In this document: positions 21,431 to 32,295 of the stretch, piece after piece
Layout: every line of letters starts with the position of its first letter
Position numbering within the stretch: position 1 is the first letter of the stretch
From: Volvariella volvacea V23
Lineage: Eukaryota; Basidiomycota; Agaricomycetes; Agaricales; Pluteaceae
DNA: 40,994 nucleotides
Assembly (NCBI GenBank): GCA_000349905.1
Contig: KB722767.1
Coordinates: 4,023-45,016 of the forward strand
Reading direction: 5' to 3'
The notes under the pieces: model-generated
The model's database searches: none
What the model saw: the letters and a program-made list of their open reading frames with translations, nothing else
Told to the model about the DNA's origin: nothing
Program-made: the position numbers and the translations under genes

Positions 21431-23936
21431 ATGGCTGGAGAGGCTGCTTCCGGGACGTTTCAGAATATTCGGGTGTATTGTGAGCGTTTCTTGCAGTCGA
21501 TGAAGTTTGGGTCCAACAGCAGGTTGCAGGGCTCGCGTTCATCGTCTACTGGGGAATTGTCCTTTTTGGTTACGATACGTACGTCCCCATTCGACTTTCA
21601 CTTAACCGCTAATGAACCGCGTACTCTAGTGGTATTGGGTATGTCCTCGTCATCCCATATGACCCACCGACCTCACTTCTGGTCCAACAGTGGTGGCGTA
21701 GTGAACTCCAATTACTTCCTGCAGTACTATGGAATCGTAAATGAGGATGGGACTACGGATGTTCACAAGAAGGACGAGGTATCGGGGAACGTCGTTTCCG
21801 TACTGCAGGCAGGAGCATTCTTTGGTGCGCTGGGTTGTGCTCCAGTCTCAGGTGAGGTTCTACGGCTATCTCGATTACGACTACCTGGCTCCGTCACGCT
21901 CCTACGCTGTTCGGCAATATGTCCCTGGGTGACACCTTTGATATCCCCGCAGTGGGGTCATCTGAGCAGGGCATATGGTCCATGATCTATCTTTAGAACA
22001 CGGGGTTGGGCTACATACCATTAAGCTCTGCCCTTCCGTCGCACCATTAATTCGTCAAAAAGCCTATTCTAACGCACTTTACAGCAAGGATAGGGCGAAA
22101 ATACACCCTTTTTGCATTCACGATCATATTCGTCGTTGGTGCAGTACGTAATTTATTCTACGTGTACTGAATTGCTGTCAACCCGGTGGCATAGATTCTC
22201 ACCACCATCGCACATGGACCTCACGGGTTGTCACATATCTATGCTGGGCGTGTCCTCTCTGGCTTTGGGATAGGTGCAATTTCAGCTGTCGCTCCTGCGT
22301 TTGTATCAGAGTGCTGCCCCAAAGATGTAAGAGGAAGGATAACTGGAATGTTCCAAATCATGGTAATGTCCGAAGATACGTCGTTGCCGTTCTAGATGCT
22401 TAACTCGCCACTATAGGTTGCTCTTGGCGTTATGATTTCTTACTTCATCAACCGTGCGTTCTCGGTCATTCTGTCAGGTTTAATTGCTGACACTATTTGA
22501 TAGTGGGAGTTGGCCTGCACATCAAGACTGGACTTGATGTCTGGAGAATCCCATTTGGACTTCAATTGGTCCCTGCAGGCATAATGGCCATCGGTCTTCT
22601 TACTGTAAAGGTGAGTAAATGATGATCAAGTATAAGGTCTAGTACTTACTCTCAATAGGAATCTCCGCGTTGGCTTGCCTCTGTAGGTCGCACGGAAGAA
22701 GCCCTGGTGAACCTCGCATATCTCCGCCGCCAATCTGTTCACTCAGAATCGGTCGTCTCGGAGATGGCTGAAATCGAGGCTGCGATCAACGAAGAGAAAG
22801 AGGCTAGAAAAGGTTTAGGATGGAAAGAGGCGTTCTTCGGAAAGGGAAATTTCATTCGATTCGTGATCGCCTTTGTGATTTTCCTTTTGCAACAATGGGC
22901 TGGTCAAAATTCCGTCAAGTGAGTAGACATTCGGCACCTTTCCGCTTCGACTCTCATGCGTGTTTTGTTACGAAAGCTATTATGCTCCACAAATCTTTGA
23001 GTCCATCGGCTATACCGGCACTACAAACTCATTACTTGCCAGTGGTATTTACGGTACGTACCTCATCAAGATCATTCGAATTCATTATCTCTGATTCATC
23101 TCTACCATTCAGGCATTATCAAGGTTGTCGCCACAGCCATATTCATTTTCTTCGGTGTCGAGACTCTGGGTCGCAAGTTGTCATTACTCATTTCGGCTTT
23201 GGGCATGGGAACGCTCTTCTACATCGTCGGTGCAATCTTGAAAACCCACCCACCTCCAACGCCTATTCCTGGACAAGCCCCACCGCCACCCCCGCCAGCA
23301 TCAAAAGCGATGGCAGCCATGCTCTACATTTACGTTTGCTTCTATTCTATGGGATGGGGTAAGCAACGGTTTTAAACTCGAAGAATCGGCCATTCTAACT
23401 CGCTATGCAGGACCTCTCCCATGGGTATATGTTGCCGATATTTTCCCGACCCGCACAAGGCACTACGGACTTGCATTGGCAAGTGCCTCGCAATGGTTGT
23501 GGAGTGCGTATTAGTGCCAGCCGCTGACTCGGTGCTATCTAACTCTATAACGATAGACTTTGTCGTGTCTAAGGTGACACCACAAATGAAGACAGCGCTT
23601 GGCTATAAGCTGTTCATCATGTTCGCGACCGTCAATATCGGCGCCATGGGCCTCTTCTCTGTGTATGTTCTCGACCGACCGTGTCTGTCCGGACTTGCAC
23701 TCATCCCCTTCTTCATAGCCTTATCCCCGAAACAAAGGGAAAAAGTTTGGAAGAGATGGACGTTATATTCGGGGCTGTATCTGCCGAAAAGCGACAGGCG
23801 GATATCGACCGCCAACAACGAGGTACGTATGCCAACTTCACACGCCAGGCGCTGTGTGCTAAGTGATGGTGTAGCCCTCGAGGACAAGGGTGAAGAAGAC
23901 CAATCCAAGACATCCATCAACCAGAAAGAGGCTTAG
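21431..23936 (+). CDS. MFS sugar transporter (quinate/hexose permease-like), tandem copy 2
   Basis: Fifteen exons, phase-consistent: 21431-21479, 21530-21578, 21630-21638, 21691-21851, 22085-22143, 22195-22362, 22417-22453, 22504-22610, 22659-22918, 22977-23053, 23113-23358, 23411-23503, 23557-23662, 23719-23822, 23875-23936; 528 residues. Motifs match copy 1: [69 protein letters not shown], again with a Pro-rich outer loop. Exon 3 is only 9 nt, yet it supplies the TGIG of the first membrane loop. Intron 4 (21852-22084) is 233 bp, four times the usual size. Relative to copy 1 it has two extra introns (after TGIG and after TVK), lacks one (after QIF.S), and has one shifted by 11 nt. The family and place in the plasma membrane are firm; the substrate is unknown. 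Confidence 0.95.
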
Positions 23937-24646
23937 CCTCTTCCACGACTTGTGGAGTTATCGCAGCATCAGTAGCGTTAATGTAGTTTTATTGAACTTT
24001 GTGTTGTATATATTTACCGCCATGGGTTCTTGCTCCTGCTACACCCAGACGAATGCATTGCATCCCTAACGTGGCGTAGACGCTATACATGACTTCAAAC
24101 CCGAATGTAATTTCTTTGATTCCTCGCAGCGCCGTATTCCCATATTTGATCCTCCCTGTTTCCCTTGAGCACAAAAAACTAACGATATAAAGATACGTGA
24201 AATAACCCCACGAAGCACCCAGCGCTTCATTCCTGATGATCAGGCTATTTGCGTGTATTTGTTCGTATGAATGCCATTTTCTACCGAAGCCAGCTGGCCT
24301 GAGAACTTGCGCACAATTTTTACCAGTGGCAAGAAATACGGGCCACCAAAAAGCGACTGCTAGGAGATTTACAGAAAGCAGCTTCGGCAGCTCCTTCTGG
24401 TACTTTGCCGCACCACACATATACCCTCCTGGGTGGTTCGAACCTACTTATCGGAATCGAAGCCAATAAACGCTATACTCTTGCGATGTTTGACACCTAT
24501 TATACCGGTACTCATTGTTCAAAGTAAAGAACGGCAGATGGGTCACCAATATCGACCTTGGTTCAAGAATAAGGGGTCTTGAGGGGTACAGGCAAGACTC
24601 GCAATCAGAGTGGGGTGAGCAAGCATAGACACACGTAAGTTGTCAA
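23937..24646. other. Convergent intergenic region
   Basis: About 710 bp between the 3' end of transporter copy 2 (plus) and the 3' end of a BTB-like gene (minus). A 143-codon minus-strand frame (23,989-24,420) has no family resemblance. A GGTTCGAACC motif at about 24,436 recalls a tRNA T-arm, but no cloverleaf can be built around it. Confidence 0.45.
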
Positions 24647-26637
24647 TCATGAACTCTTCGGACTCGCAAGACCAAACCAAATGTCCAAATTGTCCCAACA
24701 CTTTGCCCTCCCCCTCTTCCACGACTTGCACATCCTGTCCACACACGCGGTACAATATCCAGTCTGCTTCCACTTATCCTTCATCCCAATCAACGCGTCG
24801 TACCCACAAATGGGATCGTAAAGGTACCGCTCAAAGACGCCTGATTGGTGAACGAGCTTGTTGTGAACTCGGGTCACTGCGTCCGACTGCCCGGATATAC
24901 AGGCAGGCTTCCCGGGTAGCTCGTAGTCAGATTCGGCCTCGACCGCGGGCTTCTTTTTGTTCGCGTTGGGAGGCGCTTTGGTTTTCTGGTCCTTGTGTTG
25001 ACCGTTCTCATCCTCCTCGCTTTCCTCCTCACTCGTGCTCTCTTCTTCCTCCTCTTTCTTGCCCTTCTCCTGTTTGATGATAACAGCCTTACTGGGTCCT
25101 GGCTTGCTTTGACCTCCACTTGTCACCAAAACGCACTGACCAGTCAGCGAGCTGTTAGGCGAAGCAGCTGCCGTAGTCCAAATCTGAGTCAATCTTTCTC
25201 TCGCTCTAACCAGGACCCTATAGTCCTTCGAAGATAACCGAGCCTTCTTCACCGTCCTCTTCTTCGACTTGATGTTCTTGCGTTTTTTGGACTTTTGTTT
25301 GGACGAACCAGGATTTTCGTTGTCGACATCCATCCCATCTGCACCTGCATCTTCTTCGCTATTCACAGATGAAGAGTCATCTCCGTCTTCGTCATCCTCG
25401 TCATCCACTTGACCGAATCCTTCCTGCCGAACGAGTTCGTATAGAGCTCGCTTCAGGATGTTCGGCAAGTTGCATTGCCGAGCGAGGACAATGCTCTCCG
25501 TAGCGTACGGTTCCTTGGCGGGACTAAAGTCCACTAATGCGGGAGACCACCTGTCTTCGAGCCAATTAGAGGCCCAGGTGAAAAAGGCGTCGAAGGACAG
25601 CGCATGGGATGCGCGGAGAATGGAGGCGACACTCTGGAAAGGTGGGTCATTGTAATAGTATGTACTGCATATATGCGTCAGAGTGGATATATGCGCAGAG
25701 AATAGACTTACATTGCATCGTCCATGGCGGTAAGCAGCACCTCGAAATCGGCTACGCTGACACCCGTCGCGTCAAGATGGACGACGGGGATTTCTTCGTC
25801 GCTCTCCTCGTCAGCTGCGCCGGTGTCGGCTGTGGTGCTCGCTCCTGGTTTGTCGCTTTCGAAATGCTCCTTGAACCATTTGCTCGCTTTCACGAGTCTG
25901 CTCCTCTGCAACCTGAATCGCACGCGCTTGATTTGGACTCGGACGTTTCCGTCGAGCTGCCAGTGGACGGGGTGCTTGCTGTATTTGGGTAGCCGACGGG
26001 CGATGTGAACACTTGTGCCCGTCGTTGCGGAAGTCTTGAGTCGCTTGGTAGGTGGGCTGGTTGGCGAGCCAGGTGCCCCGTTGGATTGAGCGGAGTTTGC
26101 AAAACCAACAAAAAGTGGTCTTGATTTGGGCCGAATTGCCAGATATTTCGATGGAGTGGGCTCAGGCGCCTGCAGGCTGGCTTGGTCGGAGGGAGGGACC
26201 ACAGGGGTCTCAGCTGGAGCTGGGGCCGTAGATTCCCTCCCCTCGTGGTCGGATGCAGGATCCCTGGGAGTGCCATCCGGCCCGGGTTTCTCGAGCGCTG
26301 GTTCGTCTTCATGCTCTTCATCCGAATCTGGCTTATCCTTGCTGCAACGGGCGCTCACACCATCCTGGTGGGAATCCAGGCCATCAGCGCCTCCCTAGTA
26401 CGTGTGTACTGCAATATATACCTTCTCCTCCTCTCCTCTATCATCTTCCTTGGTGTCGTGCCTCTGCGACTGGGTGCTCGCCAGCATGCTTTCGATTTTC
26501 TCCATATCTTCATTCACGTCCATAGCGTCCAGCGGCGCGTCGTTTTCCATGTCAGAGCTCTCAAGAATGGAGGGATCAACCAACGGGGTTGGTTCTGGTA
26601 GAGGAAAGGGCTGGGGTTGACTCGACGCGAGCGGCAT
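24647..26637 (-). CDS. BTB/POZ-like protein with acidic and basic disordered regions, about 617 residues
   Basis: Three exons, 26637-26422, 26364-25712 and 25631-24647, are phase-consistent and give 617 residues. The last acceptor is CCAGAG|T, two bases beyond a better-looking CCAG, because only that keeps frame. The start is the first ATG (MPLASSQPQPF). Residues 1 to about 190 are disordered and acidic or Pro-rich. The BTB-like core follows: VHWQLDGNVRVQI, FRLQRSRLVKASKWFKEHF, VVHLDATGVSVADFEVLLTAMDDA, and after the intron SFDAFFTWASNWL, ESIVLARQCNLPNILKRAL, LYELVRQ. Then come an acidic run and a lysine-rich stretch (KSKKRKNIKSKKRTVKKARL), a likely nuclear localisation signal. The C-terminus ends in GYCTACVDRMCKSW and CWDNLDIWFGL, a CxxC plus W...FGL arrangement like the tandem BTB pair. 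Probably a nuclear adaptor; partners unknown. Confidence 0.85.
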
Positions 26638-26913
26638 TTTATCAGCACTGTCCACGTAAAGCGTGCCTTGCGCGGAGTCATGGAGGCGTCATCTGCTGCG
26701 TCACATCACATGATCCTGTCACATCGTGTCTGGACCCGGCCCATTCAGAATTGCAGGTGGAGGTAACACGAATACTTGCAACGAGCATCCTACCAGTCTT
26801 ACACAGGCATGTAATCTAAATTGTATCTATTATATCGTTACAGCAGGTATTATCGATACAACAGTGCCAAATATGTCGAGGTACGCCGAGTTGGAGTACA
26901 AGCTCACAGACGA

Positions 26914-29900
26914 CTATCCGAAGTACAGAGTGTCAAACCACTTTGGGGAGGAGACCCCATTTTCCTCGACCTGTAAGTTTTTGTCAGCCACCAGTCCGAT
27001 GGACAAGCATAAAGCAAGGACAAGTTGGAGAAGATCAGATTTTAATAGCATGTGACTCGTGTAGTCAACCACGAAGAGATACAACAAACGAGGAAACTTG
27101 GAAATCCAAGGTAAAGAGAAGATGGCTAAAGTAGCACTCACGTCGAATCCAAGGATTCTCTCCTCGTCTATCGATATGGCATGATAGTTGAATTTGTCCT
27201 TCGAGACGATCTCGACATAGGGCAAAGACGAGATTAATTCTTTCTTGAACACTCCTCCATCGTTGAATTCGTTGCTTCTATCTCGACGGCCTCTCTTACC
27301 CTTGGTGCCCTTTCCTTTTTCCTTGGGCTGGCAGCCTGGAGCACCTGCTCTGGCGGTAGCCTTGGCCTTGTACGACGGTAGATCATCGGCGTATAGCGGG
27401 TGCTTGGTGAGACTCTGCATAGCAGCCAGGAAAGCCGCGTCTCGTGTATTCCAAAGGTCAACACCGTCCCCACCATTTGCACTTTCCTTCCCCTTATCGT
27501 TACTACTCTCCCCTTTCCTGCCTTCCCCCACTTCCATCTCGCCACTGCTCTTGCTATCTTTAGCCTCATTCCTGTGGCTATCCTCGCGTCCCCAAAGCTC
27601 TTCCGAACGAACGAGCTCAGGCTGCCTCCAAACTGGTTTATCGCCCCGCCTGTCCCTTTCCTTCATACTTGTGAACCACGTAGACGACGGTGTCTTCCCA
27701 ACCACAATGCGCTTGTAACACTTTTCTTCTTCCATCCACCCCAAGTAGGGCTCGGCAACGCCCTCCCCACTTGAATCGCCTTGAGTGGAAGCCATCGCCA
27801 GCTCCTTTCTCTTCATAATCTCTCTCCCAACCCTCGCCTCGTTGAAATCACAAAGAACAATTCCGTACTCCCTCGCTCCTATCTCAGCTATGCCGTGATC
27901 ATCGTCGCTGTCATCTCCACTACCATCACTACCACTGCCATCGCTATCCTCGTCCACCCAGTTCTCATCATCCTCCGGACTTTCTTCGTGAACGACAACC
28001 TCGTCTCCATATCGGTTGAGGGAGGAGCCCCTCCCGCTCCCACCGTCGAACACGGTCGCAGCCAGACCATCAAAGCCGCCCGGCATGCTCTCGCCAATCG
28101 ACGTCTTCCCCCCGCTCTCATCCTCTCCCGCGTCCTTGTTCTCTCTCTGACTCATAATCGCGCGCCATCCATCGCCTCCTCCAATGAAATGCCCGTCTCC
28201 ATAAACATCGTCTTCGCCGTCCTCGTCAAACCACTCGTCCTCAAACTCGTACCACCGGTCGAGGATCCTCACAAACCTCTCTCCGCACGTCGTCGTGACG
28301 TACTCGCGAGAGAATTCCTCGCAGTTGAACCAGCGGGTCAGCCAGGGCCCGCCCCACGCATAATAAGAGTACACAATGCGGGAATGCGAGTGCGAATGCG
28401 GGTGCAGCGGCAGATGCGGGGGGACAAACGCGTCCGACGGCACATCGACGCTGGTGTTGGACCGCGCGAGCCACTTTTTCGACCACGAAGCGATGTTGCC
28501 GAGCGCGTCCAAGGGGTTGTGGCCCCGTCCTCGTTGACCTGCTGGGCTCGACTCTGGGTTATCGCCACTCTCTTTCTTCTCGGCGCTCCGGCTTTTTTCC
28601 GGAGCGTCGTGTTTATCCACCTGGGACTTTCTTATCCTCGACATAAAGCCTTTTGCCTTTCCTCCCAACTTTGCCTTTTTTCCTCCTTCATCTTTCTGCT
28701 TGCCCTTGCCCTTATCCCGACCCTTATCAATCGACTCTGAGCGCTGCCCCTCATCCTGTGCGTGTTCCCGGTCTTCCTCCCGCTTCTCCAGCTCCATGGC
28801 CTCCTTGATCGTTCTCATCCTCTTCTCGATCTTCCTCCTAACCCTCTCGCCTTCACATTGGTATTCTTCCGCGTCAACGTCGACACCACAATAACACCCC
28901 TCAAAACCCATCCCCTCAGCGTCCCAGTGTTCTCCAATCCCGCCACTTCCCTCCCCAGAACCAGGACGCACCTTCCCGAACCCACGGACAAACCACTCGA
29001 GCTCCTCCCTCCTCACCATAAACTCCAAATACCTCGAACCCTCGCCATCGTCCTTGACAAACTCGAGTTGGAAGAACATCATCACTCTAGAAGGGTGCGG
29101 CGTGAACGCCCGCGTCGGATTCGCGTACGGCAATCGCGGTTTCGGTTCTGGAGCCGGGCGCACGGGCGTGTCGTCCACGGCTGCCTCCACGTTTGCAGCA
29201 TCTCCACCGGCTGTTCTCCTCTTCAACGCCTGCAACATCTTTGCCCTGTCCAATCCCCCTGGACCGGGCTCCCCCTCGCAGATAAAGGCCACCAAGTCGT
29301 ATTTGTCGCTGATATAGGGTAGCATCAGCCTCTTCACCAGTCTAACCTTCCCCGTTGCCGCATCATCAAGGTTGCTCGGCCCCACGCCGACCTCTTCGCT
29401 CTGCTGAATTGTGGCGGTTTCCGCACCTTCGAGGGCAGCGATTCTCTGGAGCGTGAGTCCGTCCATACGGGGTTTAGGAGAGGAATCGTCGGATGCGGGG
29501 GAGGTGTAGGCCAGCCACGCGGGCACGTCGTCGTCCTCTGCGTCCTCGGAGACAGACTCGCGATCGCTGGCGCTATCCGAGTCGGAAGAAGAGGACAATG
29601 TGGAGTCGTCAGAGTCGCTCTCGGAGTCTGCGACCGTAGACCAGTCTCCGCCGTCGTCGCCTTCGTCCAGCTCCACAACCTCATCGGGGTTGGAGGTGGA
29701 GCTGCCTTCGCTGTGGTCCCCGTAGTCGCTCTCTTCTTCGGTGTTGTGGTCGTCGTCGGAGGGCAAGTCTGGGTGATTGTATATCTCGGACATGCCCGAG
29801 TCGGAGGCGGCGTCGTCATCGACAGCGGCAGGACTTGCGGTTGTAGCAGAAGTCGAAGAGGCGGTGCTCTCACCGCGGTTATTCCGGGTGGACTGAGTGG

Positions 29901-31214
29901 TTGCGCGCGACTGCTCGTGTGCAGCAGGTCCGGGTATCAACGACTCTGGGTCTGAGGGATCGATGTGGTAGACATCAAGACACTGACGCCTGACATTTGG
30001 GCAGAGCAGCAGATCTTCGGCGATGAAGACTCCCCCGGTGTTCATAACAGGAATCCAGGGCTAGTGGGCGTCAACGGGGAATCGGGTATGAGAAAAAGAA
30101 AGACTGACACTCTTCCGGTATCCCCTTTTCCAATCCAAGATTATCATTCCGTTCCAAGGCGCACTGCTTGGCCCGTCCCCGATAAGAGGGTCACTGTCGT
30201 AATGGACGGCGATGGCCAAGTTCTCTCCTACGATCCGGACGCTGATCGACGGCTGGTGCAGCTTGCGCGAGTACACGTGAACCGGCAAGATGGGTTCATT
30301 CGCGTCCTGATGCGGTCGTCCCGTGGAGAAGTGGACGAGGTGGATCTGGAGCGAGTAGAATCCGGTTGCGGGGTGGTTGGGTGCATTCAAGATATTTGTG
30401 GGCGGGCCCAGGGGTGGGGAGGTGTCGTAGTGATCTTCGACGAGGATCGCGTTGGTGGGATGGGGGTAGAACCTGGGATTGTCCCAGTTTGGATCGATGG
30501 ATTGGATGTGTGGCGAGGGTTTTCTGGAAGTTGGGCGTTGACAGGGGCATCTGAGGTCGTGTCAATGACAGACCGGATGTGCGTCCAGGCGACTCACGCA
30601 GTGACCAGTGCAATCAGATCGTGCTCCTCTATCGCCATTCCGAAATCTACGATGACCTTTCCGGGTATGTGCAGGTCTTTCCAGACGAAGGGTGCTTGCT
30701 TTTCGGTCGGGTGATCGACGGCGGGGACGTCAGGCGGGGGCACCACGACACCCTCGTCTCCCCTTCCTGGCAACCTGAGCGCTTTGATGCCCGCCGTAAG
30801 AAATTCTCCATCGTCCAACGCGCGACCCAAGAGGTAGTGTCCGGAGACCACGTCATACACGCCCGAGACGAGATGATCGACAACGGTCCGAGATCGGAAC
30901 TTGGGATCAAAGGACGACCACGCGCGCTCTCGATCATCGAGAAGGGACAAGACGGCGGGGCGCGTGAGCTGTGACGGTGCTGGAGGCGGCGAGGCAGCTT
31001 GGTGAGAAGCCAAGTCGGGATGGAAGAGAGCATTCCATTCGAGGCCTGCCAACTCGATTTCGACGTTTCGGTTCAAACCAGCAGATTGGCTGTAGATATC
31101 GTGAAACAGTTTGTTCACGAGTCGGATGTTGAAGATGACATCTTTGGCCGGTAGGTAACCCAAGATCTGCTCCAGAAGCTCGGCTGGGAGGCTGGCAAGA
31201 GTTGGCGGGGTCAT
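26914..31214 (-). CDS. Large F-box domain protein, 1,344 residues
   Basis: Exons 31214-30598, 30550-30109, 30060-27142 and 26970-26914 thread in phase. The last intron, 27141-26971, is 171 bp and could be two short introns. Residues about 4-45 are an F-box: TLASLPAELLEQILGYLPAKDVIFNIRLVN in outline. Residues about 200-360 match the central part of an Agaricomycete F-box family (PNWDNPRFYPHPTNAILVED, FYSLQIHLVHFSTGRPH, WNGMIILDWKRG, CLDVYHI). A strongly acidic Ser/Asp/Glu tract follows (about residues 400-560). Ordered islands reappear (VMMFFQLEFVKDD, REYGIVLCDFNEARVGREI, SSLPYVEIVSKDKFNYHAI, IDEERILGF) between Lys-, Gly- and Ser-rich linkers. It presumably links Skp1-Cullin1 to a substrate. 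The 2.9-kb third exon is GC-rich and unbroken, in contrast to the intron-rich neighbours. The ATG at 31,214 fits the F-box starting a few residues in. Confidence 0.9.
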
Positions 31215-31424
31215 GAAAGCACGAAACAAGAAATTGCTGTATTACTATATTTGGATATACCCACTACGGCCTTTGCCACGCCCCTGGCGGCGTGGTTCAT
31301 AGGCAGTTGACCCTGGTCATGTATCCTCAAATGTTGCCCGCTAGAGGCCCTAAAATCCACGTGTTATTCCCCACAGCTAATGAATAGTACAAAGGTAACT
31401 AACTACATTCCGAACCGTCCCAAT

Positions 31425-32295
31425 TTACAGATACAGCACAAGAGCAAGGATTGACGCGGACAATACAAACAGTACGAAAAACGTATGGCTAAGAGGGTGT
31501 GGCGTGGTCGTGGAAGTGTTACGGTGGAGTTTAGGAATGGGGTACGGGTTCTCCATAAGGCGCTCGAGGACTTTCTGGGAGTTTAGATTGATAGCCTGAC
31601 TCACATGCTCAAAGAGCCTGCCTTTGATGGCCGCCTGATGCAAGGCAAGTGGATCAACGCGTGATTGTTGAAGGAAGTAGTCCTTGTAAGCCCTTTTCAG
31701 GATGCGCTTCCCCTTTGCATTTTTGCAATTGGTGAAGCCATAATCCACAGATACCGACGGATTCAAGTGAACTTTGTCACTGAGACCTTTCTTGCGGAAG
31801 AGCTCGATGAGCCTCGCGTTATTATACGCACTGCAAAACTCGTCAAATGTGCAGCATTGGAAGAGCTTCAGATACAGCAAAGTAAGTTCTGCCTCCTTCA
31901 GCACGTCTGAGCATCCACAAAACCCCATGGTGATCCAGTCTGTCCGATGGTACTGGACCGCAACCCGCGAATACCATTGAGCGGAAGAGATGGTACTCCC
32001 CTCTTTCCATTTCCGATATGACGTCAGAGAAGGCTTCATAGGGAAAGCCCGTATTGAAGGCCCGCTGCTGTAGTTTTTCGGCCAGACCTTGTAGGTAGTT
32101 TATCATCGTCGCCTCCGCGGGTCTGCAAAAGGGGAAATGATTCCTCCGGTCGTATTCTTGACAATCCGTGCTGCAGTACCACACTTTAGGGCATCCCGAG
32201 CATCTCTTCGGGCTGTCGAACTTGTGAACTCCACAGACTACATCCTCGGAGTGGTCGACGGTTATATCATGACAGAAGTGGCACTGAGCGGGCAT
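31425..32295 (-). CDS. MYND-type zinc-finger protein, probable frameshift, hydrophobic C-terminus
   Basis: The N-terminus is a MYND finger: CHFC (residues 5-8), then CSGC, WYCSTDC and HFPFC with the spacing CxxC-x4-YCxxxC-x8-HxxxC. The main body matches the decayed paralogue downstream (TDWITMGFCGCSDVL, LLYLKLFQCCTFDEFCSAYN, LSDKVHL, NCKNAKGKRILKRAYKDYFL, LALHQAAIKGRLFEHV, LMENPYPIPK). The frame changes between about 31,955 and 31,985. Either one base is lost or gained, or a weak 70-bp intron (32022-31953, GTCATA...CCAG) is removed, leaving 266 residues. The paralogue has alignable sequence on both sides there, so I favour a frameshift. The last about 20 residues (HTFFVLFVLSASILALVLYL) are hydrophobic and could be a tail anchor. 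MYND fingers bind proline-rich peptides; the role here is unknown. Confidence 0.72.

Noticed and set aside
23989..24420. Minus-strand 143-codon open frame
   Set aside because: Located in the convergent 3' flank of two genes, no family match and no introns; probably chance.
24421..24500. GGTTCGAACC motif suggesting a tRNA
   Set aside because: A T-arm-like stem can be drawn, but no matching acceptor stem, D-arm or anticodon arm exists on either strand.
27781..28740. Plus-strand 319-codon open frame
   Set aside because: It lies antisense to the large exon of the F-box gene and is open only because of the biased codon composition there; no family resemblance.
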